From Selaginella tamariscina (lineage: Eukaryota > Streptophyta > Lycopodiopsida > Selaginellales > Selaginellaceae), in NCBI GenBank assembly GCA_003024785.1, contig PUQB01000425.1:62001-126000 (forward strand): a DNA stretch of 64,000 nt, given 5' to 3'. The notes under the pieces are model-generated. The model searched no databases and was not told the DNA's origin. It saw nothing but the letters and a program-made list of their open reading frames with translations. Of this stretch, positions 48,318 through 57,912 are shown piece after piece (position 1 is the first letter of the stretch; every line of letters begins with the position of its first letter). The position numbers and the translations under genes are program-made.

Positions 48318-49583
48318 ATGGAGCACAATAATTCCAAGATAGTTTGGCATGGAAAGAAGTATATTTCTCCTAGTAAGTTACTTTCTGCAACTTTCATAAA
48401 GCGAGCAATAAAGAATTCTACTGCAAGTTATTTGGTGTATGTGTGTGATATGGAGGATGTTTCAAAGATCGATAACAATCATGTTCAAATATGTCCTTTA
48501 ATATTAAATGAACATGGTAATATAGTTATTAGAGATAGACATACCTTATTTTCTGCCATTAAACTTAAAAATGTAATTAATGCTAATCGGCATTTAAGTG
48601 TTAAACCTGTTCACATTAGTATTAACTCTAAAACACTTACTTGCAAGCCAAATCGTCATAAAGTTATAGCTGAGGAGAATTCCATAACTGAAAATGTTAA
48701 ATACGATAATTCTTGCTTAACTTCAAAGTTAAGTGTTAAACAGGACTTGTATAATGCTCAATTGCAATATATATTAAAGGAATATACAGATGTATTTCAT
48801 GATACTTTGCCTCAGGGGCTTCCCCCACGACAAGAAATTGAGCATGAAATTGATCTTGAGAGTGGGACTAAGCCTGTCTCTCGAAGTTCTTATTGATTAA
48901 CTCATTTTGTGCAAGTGTTCTTAGACGATATTTTAATATAGTAAAACTCTTACCGAACATTTGTTACATTTAAAACAAGTGTTAAAAGTTTTACGTAAGC
49001 ATAAATTATATGCGAAAATGTCTAAGTGTGAATTTTTTAAACTCGAAGTAGAATATTTAGGTCATGTGGTTTCTTCTGAAGGATTAAAAGTTGATCCTAA
49101 AAAGGTGGCAGTTGTAAAAAATTGGTTAATTTCACATGATGTGAATGAACTACGTAGTTTTATGGGTTTAGCTAATTATTATAAACGTTTTGTCCTTGGA
49201 TTTTCAAGGGTAGCTTTGCCTTTAACAAACCTACTTAAACATGATGTACTCTTCATGTGGGAAGCTAGTCAAAATGATAGCTTTGAAATGCTTAAGTCTT
49301 TGTTAACTAAACACCTATGCTTGCTATAACAGATAATGTAAAACCTTACGTGGTATATGCAGATCCCTGTGGGGCAGCACTCAGTGCTGTGCTCATGCAA
49401 GATGGGCATGTAATTGCTTATGAAAGCAGAAAACTTAATGATTTGGAAGAGCGTTATTCCACATATGAACAGGAACTATTGGCTATAGTTCATGCATTAA
49501 AGTTATGGAGACATTATCTTCATAATGGCCAGCCGTTTAAGGTGTATACTGATCATAAACCATTGCAGTATTGTAAAGATTAA
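48318..49583 (+). pseudogene. Gypsy 2 truncated reverse transcriptase and RNase H
   Basis: The N-terminal RT lead ends with EIEHEIDLESGTKPVSR at about 48,885. Only 30 bases later the sequence reads FVQVFLDDIL, so the fingers and most of the palm, including the first catalytic Asp, are deleted. The connection (YLGHVVSSEGLKVDPKKVAV; LRSFMGLANYYKRFV) and RNase H (VVYADPCGAALSAVLMQDG; RYSTYEQELLAIVHALKLWR) are well kept from 48,961 to 49,583. Confidence 0.85.
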
Positions 49584-49662
49584 ATGCTTACCATGCATGA
49601 TGGAAATTGTTTTTGGATGAATTTCCTTATATGGAAATAAATATAAGGAAGGTAAACATAAT

Positions 49663-50950
49663 GTGGTGGCAAATGCATTATCACGTGTTAAATGCTTAAA
49701 TATTATATCCAAGTTGCATAGTCCCTTGGTGAAATACATTCTGGCTGCTCAAACTAAGGATCAAGAAGCTAGAAAATTGCTTTCTATGCCTATAGAGCCG
49801 TATACTGTGCATAATGGCATGTTATTTTATAAGGGGCGATTATATGTCCCTAAGGATAGAGAAATACTTTCTCGTATTATGTTTGAGATGCATGATAGCC
49901 CGTTGGCTGGACACTTGGGTGAAAAGAAAACATATGATTTAGTTAAACGAAGGTTTTATTGAAAACATATGAAGAATGATATATATAATTATATCAAAAC
50001 ATGTACTACATGTCAGTCAGTTAAGGTTGAGTGAGTTGCATAGCCTGGCTTATTGCATCAGTTAGAAGTTCCACATGAACGTTGGGAAAGTATCTCTATG
50101 GATTTTATTACTCATTTGCCAAAGACACAGCAAAAGCATGAGCAAATATGAGTTATAGTTGACCATCTAATTAAGTATGCTCGTTTTTTACCTCTTAAAA
50201 AATATGCTAAAGTTGTGGACTTAGCACATTTGTATATGTCAAAGGTGTTTCCTACCATGGGTATGCTTTGTGATGTGATTACTGATTGAGATACTAAGTT
50301 TACTGGTGATTTTTGGCTTAATTTTTTTCGAGGTTTGGGAATTAAGCTTAAACTTAGTATGGTGATCATCCACAAACAGATGGCCAAACTGAAAGAATTA
50401 ATCAAGTTCTTGAGGATATGTTATGAGCTACTGTGGGTAATCACCCAGGTAAATGAGATAAATATATTCCCTTAATAAAGTTTGCTTATAATAATAGTAA
50501 GCATGATTCTACCTCTATGAGTCCTTATTATGCAATGTTTGGACGATATCCTCGTACTTCTTTGGATATTGGTATAGATTGGAAAGAATGTATGGCTGAT
50601 AATAAAGCTTGTGAGTTAAGAACACACTTGGAGAATATTCTTTAAAACTGTAAACATAATATTTTTAAAGCTCGTGATCGTCAAGCCAAGTATGCTAATA
50701 AGCATCGTTCATTTTGTCACTTTCATGTGGGTGATAAAGTCTATGTTCAAGTGATATTTCCTTCGACTTATAAAAGATCTTCTATTGAAGCATTACGCAA
50801 AAGTAAATGTGATAAATTGGCTCTTAGGTATGCTGGTCCATTTGAGATTATTGAGAAAGTCAATAATGTTGCATGTAAATTACGATTACCTATTGGGGTG
50901 CGTATACACCTTGTTTTTCATGTTAACCAATTGAAAAATGCTTTAATCTG
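49663..50950 (+). pseudogene. Gypsy 2 integrase with in-frame stops
   Basis: An HHCC zinc domain is present (MHDSPLAGHLGEKKTYDLVK; later CTTCQSVK), followed by the catalytic core (SMDFITHLPK; VITD then DTKFTG), a conserved FAYNNS block at about 50,485, and a GPY/F tail (LRYAGPFEIIEKVNN) at 50,820. TGA codons replace family Trp or Arg at 49,960, 50,032, 50,149, 50,287, 50,424 and 50,454, and one frameshift lies near 50,355. No chromodomain is recognisable. Confidence 0.85.
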
Positions 50951-51133
50951 AGGTGAATATTGGATGGATATTCTTAAAGATGCACAAGCAGTTGATCAAC
51001 TTCCAGAGCAAGTTTGATGATGCTCCTCCAAAATGTCGACGTGGTAATATATGAGTTAATGTGTGCACACTGAAAACTGGTTCTTCGATCTTTGAGGAAA
51101 AAGATCTTAAGATCTTTGTAAAAGGGGGAGGAA

Positions 51134-51445
51134 TGTAAGGAAGTAGACTTACGTAATGGACTTATAATTGCTAGGTGAATATTCAAAAATATATTATTGA
51201 CATGTGTACATAGATTTAGAAGTCCCACAAAGGTACACAGTCCCATATAGGCTTATGATATAAAAAGGGACAAAAGTATTTAGGGTGATCATGGTCCTTA
51301 ATACGAGCTAGGTACTAGCGAAAAGTACTCTGTACTAGTGTGTTAAGCATACTATATTTGGGGAACACCACGTGTTCTTTGGTTGGGAGGTTTGAGTTGG
51401 CAGATCTTGTGTGCGTGTCCATACATGTGTGTTAGGAGCGTTACA
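51134..51445 (+). repeat. 3' LTR of Gypsy 2
   Basis: Matches the 5' LTR except for the missing tract. It is preceded by a purine-rich tract at 51,121-51,133. Confidence 0.9.
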
Positions 51446-52070
51446 TTGCAGGAGTTGTTGCATTGATCTTGACCATTGGAATTTGCTACTATGCGTGCCA
51501 ATGCTGACGAAAGTAGGCCGGGTGTGGTAGAATTTTTTTTGGCAGTAATGGAAGAAAATGAGGAGCTGCATAAGCAACTAGAGTCCAGTTTCAAAAGAGT
51601 GCTACAAAGTGGGGACAAAAAAAGGCTTAGAGTTTGCAAGACGCTTGATGAGTCACATGCGACCGTCTCAGGTACATGATTTGTTGCAAGCTGAATTATC
51701 TTCTAGAATTATGATTGATGACTCTGAGCTAAAGAAGATAAGGAGGATAAACGAAAACAACCTGAGGTCAGTGGATAAGTTCAAGGTTGATTTGGTGTAT
51801 GATGTACCTCTATTGGATGGCACGTCTCCACCAAGCTGAGCAAAAGGCAGAAGTACTTCATACATCAACACCAACTGAACCAGAAAGTAGAACAGCAACC
51901 AGACTAAAGACACAGGCAAAGATGTGGTGGTGTTAGAGGGCTATCCCAACAATGTGGCAACAGCACTGGCTGGACAACTTTACACTGGGTAGTCATCTTT
52001 GGTGACAAGAAGATAATCAAGGAGCTTTGTGATGATGAAAGGTGCAAAAGATATATACTTCTGAGTTAAC
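51446..52070 (+). pseudogene. Ankyrin gene copy 3, 3' part, lacking the PGG domain
   Basis: The gene resumes with TTGCAGGAGTTG and MEFATMRANADESRPGVVEF then ENEELHKQLESSFKRVLQSG, matching copy 2 from 9,430. At about 52,050 it jumps to sequence equivalent to about 11,020 of copy 2, so the PGG and membrane segments (about 950 bp) are deleted. Confidence 0.75.
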
Positions 52071-53935
52071 CTTATTTCAGAACAAAATGTAATGGATAAC
52101 TTTATATTGTGTACATATTAGATGGGTTTAATGTTAACTATGTTTGTTTATCAGGAGAAATCACAGGGCTCCTGCTTGGACTCAAATAACCCATCCAAAC
52201 CTCTACCCTTGTGTACAAGCAACTTAAAAGAATATACTAGAGTAATATTTATTTATTTATTTATTTTCATAATTTAATGATTATATTAGACTTTTAAATG
52301 AATCTTTATTAATATTGTTGTATATTCACAAAGCTTACAAGATCATTAATCTTATTAATAACTTAATGATTAAAATCAAGTTTGATGTCGTAACATAATT
52401 CTTTATAAAATTTATAAACCAATCTTTGTATATTCACATTAATAAATTGAAAATTTAAAATGTAAATTTAAAATATTAATATTTTTTAATTTTAATTCAC
52501 TAATAATTTATTTAAAACCACTACTAATTTAATTAAGCTTTATAATTTATACATTTAATTGAAAGTAACAATGTGGTTTTAATATCTTTAACAATTTGTA
52601 GTTTATAATACGTTCATGCAATGTAATGTATATATAATTATGTAATACTAATTTAAATTTAAATTATGCAGCATATGGTTTAAAATCGAAAAATCAATAT
52701 AATATCATATTTTTAAATTGGTTTAAATAAAAAAATTATTATATATCAAAATAATCATATAATAGTATTTTTTTCTTACATGTGGCAGAATCATCTAGGA
52801 TAATAACAATAAACAGACGATAACATCATAATATATATGCAATATAATGTACATTATTAGTAATTTCATAAGCATGTCTCTCTGCCACACGCATGTACAA
52901 ACACACATCCTGCTACACCTGTAAAATATCAGTGCTTATATATTTAATTATATACTTATTCATGTGTATCTAAAACATGTAATGAAAACAGAATTCTATG
53001 TCAGTACCTAATTGTTTATACACGTATATGCACATACGTGTGCGTGTATGCGTGTCTATGTTTACATAGATAAACAAAATAAAATTTTCCTTTTGCTAGT
53101 TGAATACCTATGAAATATATTGCACATTGACAAAAAAATATTACGATATATGATGTTCTACAAAAACTTTCAAAATATGCATGTATTAAAACTATATTTA
53201 TATGAATTTATTATATATATTGGGCATATTAAAATGTACATGCACATCAATACGTATTTGTCTACTTGCTCTCATCTGTATGTTTTCTTTATAACAAGAG
53301 TCCATCTGTATATTTTTCTTTAAATACATTTTTTTGCTTTAGCTTTTAATTTTTTTTTCAATTAAAATTACTATACAAATACTGGGGATTTTCAATAATT
53401 ATATATGCTTTCAAGAACTTCAAAATGTGTTTTATAGTTTGTATATGGAAATAAGTAATGTATGTTCTTAACAATATAATAATTTCTTGTTTTTTATACT
53501 TTCTGAATGCATATTAAAATTTAAAAGATGAATTTAAAATGTATATACCTTAATATATACGTGCTGAGCTTTAAAATTAAAATACACTTTTATACAATTC
53601 AAAATGAAATTGAAAAAGAAAAATATTATTTTAATATTTTATTCAGATATATGTACGTATATACAGTGTGAACCACATGAAATAAATATTAAACTTAAAA
53701 TGAAAATAGCGTAATTCTACTCAGACCTTATTCTCTTAAATATCGAGATTTCCTTCGTTTTCATGGGATAACCTAATTTTAAAAATCTTTTGATGAAGTT
53801 TACGATTAAAGTTTTAAAATCTAGAATTTATATAAATATTAGTATTCATTAAGCACATAATTTTTCACCATCTGGATCGCATATAGCTATTAAAATCTAT
53901 TGTCTATCAAAAATATTTATATAGATTTAGTACTA
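52071..53935. other. AT-rich spacer, fourth copy
   Basis: Homologous to 1,560-3,540. The homology stops within the TATATAGATTTAGTACTAATAA stretch near 53,920-53,940, where the other copies continue into the PQQ gene. No gene. Confidence 0.65.
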
Positions 53936-54390
53936 ATAAGGAGTCAGATGCACAAGCTACTTCGGAACAGACGACAACATGCGATGGCATCTGACGGATA
54001 GACCAGACTGCCACAGCTAACTGCATGCGATGATGTGGAACCTTACGGATTGATTGCGAAACAGCTATGCCTCCTCAAATTAGCGGCACCACCACAGAAA
54101 CTGTCGCGAGTTATGGCGCCATCATCTGCCATCGCCACGAAGCTGGAGCAATATACAGCCAAGGACAGAGCAGCCCGCGGTGAAGCCCTTGCAATTTCTG
54201 GGACCAGGTTCCATAGCGACTCCCTACCTCACGTAATAGCAGGTTGTTGTAGCATAGGACTAGTGGCCTGTGCAGTCGACTTGGAGACTTGTAGCTCACG
54301 AGTAGTCTGTCCTAAATTTTGGAGCCTGCGAGCTATCAGATTGCTTCTTCACATTATTGTGTCTGAGTCCCATGGCACCGTGGCCGTCGG

Positions 54391-56656
54391 ATGATGACTA
54401 TGCTGCAGCCGATAGGGTTTAGAGGGTCTATGTCAGCAAATCAAGAAATTCAGAGCGCAGCCCATCATCTGGTGCTACCACGTCGTGGCACAAGCATAAC
54501 AAGGCGCTTTCGATCTGCCGACGGAGTCGTCTACGACTTAGCGAGAGCAAAGCAGGCACATGGTAAGATTGCGGAAATGGACGTAATGAATCTGGGCGAG
54601 CCAGTGAAGGTGGAGGTCCCATTCACAGGCATTGGTGCTCCCCCATCCAGGCCGGGTGGGGATCTCGTTGCAGTGGGCAGGGGCATCCTTGAGTCTCTGT
54701 ACGACCTCTTTATGGATGTGCAGCAAGCAAAGTCGCCAGGATCTCGAATATACGTCTCTGGCCCCATTGGCTCTGGTAAGACCGTCCTGCTGCGCCAGCT
54801 TGCGGTGTTTCTGGTCAAGGACGCGGTTGCGTGAGGATCGTTTGCATCTGGAATACGGAAGCGGAAGCGGTGCTGCTGAATTTCTTGAGGGAGATCAAGT
54901 CGGCCTTCTGCTTCACGTACGCTGTGCATGAGGGAATCCTGGAGAGTATCGGCAAGTTTGAGTCATTGGCAGATGTTGAGCAATTTATGGACGAGCGAAT
55001 CAAGATGAAGGAAGAATTCTGCTTCATTGTTGATGGAGGGGAAGTTTTTGACCCGCGTGCAGACTTGCGAGATCCAGAAAGAGCCCAGGTGCTAAACAGC
55101 TTCGATAATTTGATGAACAAGTCTCTGGTCAGTGTTATCTGCCTTTCTCCAATGGCGGATAGGTGGAGCCGCAAACGGAAGGCCGAGTCTGATTGGTTCA
55201 ACGTAAGCAACGGGTTCTTTAAGGTGAGCTCTTTTTCATTTTTCTTTTTTTCCTCTGTTTTTAATTTCTGCTCCCTATGTTCGTGTAGCTTGAGTGTGAA
55301 GTCTACTTGGACCAGTTGTCCCTGCTGGGCTTTGTTGTCCAAATGCAAGACTCGAAACGCCGTGTGCAAGATGTCAAGTATTATGCTGGATCACATCCGC
55401 TGTCGCTGGCTATTCTCAACAACTGTTGCTGGCTACTGGCTAGAAGGAGGAGGCTCGCTGATACAGCAGAGGGTGCTTCTCGTCGCATGGAAGCCGTGGT
55501 GGCCTTTAAGAGAACCAATCTGCAACTTACGAAAGAAGAGGTGCTGTGGGAGCTCAAAGAAGATGAAGATTGGGAGGAGGTTCTCCAATTGTACGTATCT
55601 TGTGAAGAGCTGACAAGGGTGCGACTTCTGGCTCAGGAAGCAGCAGCAAAGGAAGGCTCCGGAGCCTGCCATACAGCCACGAGCATGATGAAGCTGGATC
55701 TGCGATTTGTGTATGGAGATCCGGACCTCGACTTCGACGAACCACCATGCTACGTGAACAAATACATAGAGAGAGTGTACGTGGAAGAGATGAGGAACGC
55801 CGAGCGAAAGAGACTTTACCAAGGAGGAGCCTGGGCACCCTATTGCAAGCACCTCCTCGAGAATGCTACGACTGTCAACTGGTCTGAGATGGGGTGGCTC
55901 TGTGAGAACTTTGTAGCGGAGGTGATCAGTTTGAAGGGCCTTCAGGTCGAGGACGGCCTCAAGATCTCTGAAGCTCAGGTACGAAGGTTTGGTACTGTTC
56001 CCCAGTACGACAGTTGGGTTACGGGGGTGAAAGATGGACGAGTGCTGTTCTTTCTACCTCTCAAGTACAACTACGGCTCTGTGGATGGGGTGTTGGTCCT
56101 ACAGACTGGGGGCAAGCTGCATTTCATAGCCATCCAGGTCACGGTCAACGATGCTGCTCATCGGCACAGCGCACTCGAATTCATGGCCTGGGAGACTATC
56201 ACGAAGTGGATACCTGAGGAAGTGCGGAGCGAATGGGTTCTGCACTACATGTTCCTCTGTCTCAGAGACGAGTCTGCCAAGGATGTTCAGGAGAACCTGA
56301 AGCCGCTCTGTAGTGGCGGTTACTACGGTACAGTGGGTTATCGGCTCCATGTCGTTTCCTTCGGTTCTGCATTTCACGGCTTACTTTCTGATGACGTGAG
56401 ACACACTTTGCACGTCATCGCAGCAAAGCGTGATAGTGCGAATCCGGCACCTGCTGTTGCAGCTCCTCAGGGTAATCAAGGAACCGGGTCTTCTACACTT
56501 GGCTCAACCGTTGCTCAGGTCCTCGAGTGGAATGTCTTCAGTAGGGATATGCTTCGGGCCATTGCCAAATTTCAGAAGGTCGAGTTTTCTCAGAAAGATA
56601 CGAAGGCCGAGCTGAAGACCAAGATTGTGGAACAGGTTGCATCCTCCTCTCTCTGA
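54391..56656 (+). CDS. Crinkler/RHS-type P-loop NTPase fused to a restriction-endonuclease-fold nuclease
   Basis: Exon 1 contains an N-terminal region (about 110 residues) and Walker A GPIGSGKT (about 54,760). After a one-base frame change at 54,830 come RIVCIWNTEAEAVLLNF and Walker B FCFIVDGGEVFD (about 55,018) with a sensor-like strand VICLSPMADRW. A 65-bp intron (55,224-55,288, GTGAGC to TGTAG) joins a 456-codon exon with a linker domain, then the nuclease core: Glu in GWLCENFVAEVI (about 55,890), Asp in YGSVDGVLVLQ (about 56,075) and QVTVNDAAHRHS (about 56,135). This E...D...QxT...H pattern is that of the RHS/Crinkler nuclease. The C-terminus (residues from about 56,525) is SAP-like (DMLRAIAKFQKVEF, KAELKTKIVEQ). 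About 730 residues in all. The NTPase and nuclease pair is viewed as derived from transposons and used as nuclear effectors. ATG 54,391 is the first Met after an in-frame stop at 54,364; another ATG at 54,372 opens MAPWPSDDDYAAADRV in a different frame and may be the older start. Base composition differs from the flanks. Confidence 0.8.
55224..55288 (+). other. 65-bp intron in the NTPase-nuclease gene
   Basis: AAG|GTGAGC at the left, a T-rich tract, and GTGTAG|CTT at the right. The flanking frames join in phase 0, and the intron contains in-frame stops on translation, supporting splicing. Confidence 0.8.
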
Positions 56657-56670
56657 GAATCATTCCAGGA

Positions 56671-56748
56671 AATGAGAAGCGGAATATGCTGAAAGGAAAT
56701 GGATTGTTTTTTTCGAGAAGTGGAATATGCTGAAAGGAAATGGATTGA
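56671..56748 (+). repeat. Direct repeat of about 33 bp after the NTPase-nuclease gene
   Basis: GAGAAGCGGAATATGCTGAA and following bases to GGAAATGGATTG occur at 56,671 and, with one change, at 56,716, separated by a T-rich spacer of about 12 bases. Confidence 0.8.
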
Positions 56749-56905
56749 GGCTGCGCGAGAAAACAGAGATGAAAATGATCAGTGAGCCTTAACATCATCG
56801 ATTTCATTCAGGTCCATTCTCAATTGACTGCTCTTAATGGGCCTCGACTGCGGCTCGATCGACCTGCGACAGCGACCAATCCAGTATGTCGAAGTTTATA
56901 TTCTA

Positions 56906-56925
56906 TAAACCCTAAACCCTAAACC
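56906..56925. repeat. Interstitial telomere-like motif
   Basis: Two and a half AAACCCT units. This is the plant telobox/telomere sequence, here at the right edge of the GC-richer island. Confidence 0.75.
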
Positions 56926-56939
56926 AGTATCACGGTTAA

Positions 56940-57620
56940 ACTCAACTCCCAGTAACACTAAGAAGTAACAATATGCATTGACATAAGTAATACATATATA
57001 AATTTAAATTTAAATGAGAATTCAAAATATGTGTTTGTATTTATTTTTATGTATTTTTAATTTTCACCTTTTATTTACTTAAATACAATATATTTATCTT
57101 TTATTTACTTTATATATATGATATCAGCTGTTGGCCACATAGGTTTAAGATTTAAAGTGATAGGAAGATGGGTTTAAATTTATATATGTGTGTGTGTATA
57201 TATATATATGATATCAATCTTAACATGGAACCATATGGGTTTAAGATTTAATGTTATAGTTTTTACCTGGTGCCATGAATGTGGCTCGCCAAATGCCAAC
57301 CCTAGAATCTTCTTGGAAAACCCCATGGAATATGGTAAAATAACCTTTATTAAAACCCTCACTTAGGAACTCAACCCCACAATTGACCAAGTCCATATAC
57401 AAACTCACCTCGTGAGGTAGGGTGCGTGGGCTAGCCGAGCTGCAAGTACCTTTCCTAGTTTAATGTGGATGAGGTGGCCGGAGCAAGGCCTCAACCACTA
57501 GGATCGCAGAATGTGAACTCGAGCAATGCCTTCCAAGCTTGAGAGCAGTTATCAGGCGGAAGGAGTAAGTTAACTCCCTGAATGCGATGTACTCGGTCTC
57601 AAGGGCATAATCCTGCCAAT
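56940..57620. other. AT-rich segment with a short direct repeat
   Basis: The segment holds a pair of related blocks at about 57,111-57,160 and 57,199-57,252 (TATATATGATATCA ... GGTTTAAGATTTAA). The DNA from 57,410 to 57,620 is less AT-rich and unassigned. No gene is recognised. Confidence 0.5.
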
Positions 57621-57621
57621 G

Positions 57622-57910
57622 ATAAGGGTAGGCTAACCCGAAGGTGGGACGTACCCTTGTCGTATGGAAGTTAGGGCGACACAACAGAGGGTTATGTCTT
57701 AATGACACAAGCTTGACTTACACCGGTAGGAGAATAATAAGCTCTCTTTTTAAACCAGGAATTCTCATTACACCTTATTTATATGACAGAGCCCCCCCCC
57801 CCTCCCTCCCCTCCCCTCCCCCCCTCCCCTCTTTTCCTAAATGTGTAATTGGGTTGGCAAACCCCTTAAATAAATGGGAGGAATTTAAGTCTAATCTAAC
57901 TCCTATCCGT
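57622..57910 (-). repeat. Inverted LTR fragment abutting the LARD 5' LTR
   Basis: The reverse complement of this block matches 58,242-58,545 inside the 5' LTR: shared are the GGAGTTAG...AGACT start, the AAGGGGTT...GGC block, the poly-purine tract, CATAAATAAGGT and the CGTCCCACCTTCGGG end. It reads C-rich at 57,791-57,832. It forms an inverted repeat about 330 bp from its partner. Confidence 0.8.
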
Positions 57911-57912
57911 AA

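Larger units (their letters stand above)
46558..51445 (+). mobile_element. Gypsy LTR retrotransposon 2 (4.9 kb, internally deleted)
   Basis: LTRs of 358 and 312 bp (TGTAAGGAAGTAGAC to AGGAGCGTTACA), a Met-type PBS, gag, protease, a partial RT, RNase H, integrase and a purine tract (AAAGGGGGAGGAA) are present. Flanks are GTGCA and TTGCA, a 5-bp target duplication with one difference; the empty site in copy 2 near 9,426-9,440 reads ACATTTCTGCAGGAG. Integrase contains several in-frame TGA codons at Trp and Arg positions. It is unrelated in sequence to Gypsy 1. Confidence 0.9.

Noticed and set aside
54035..54394. 119-codon open frame upstream of the NTPase-nuclease gene
   Set aside because: Different frame from the gene, no recognisable motif, and no homology to N-termini I know; not supported as a gene.
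56906..56925. True chromosome end
   Set aside because: Only two to three units, with ordinary sequence on both sides; an interstitial motif.
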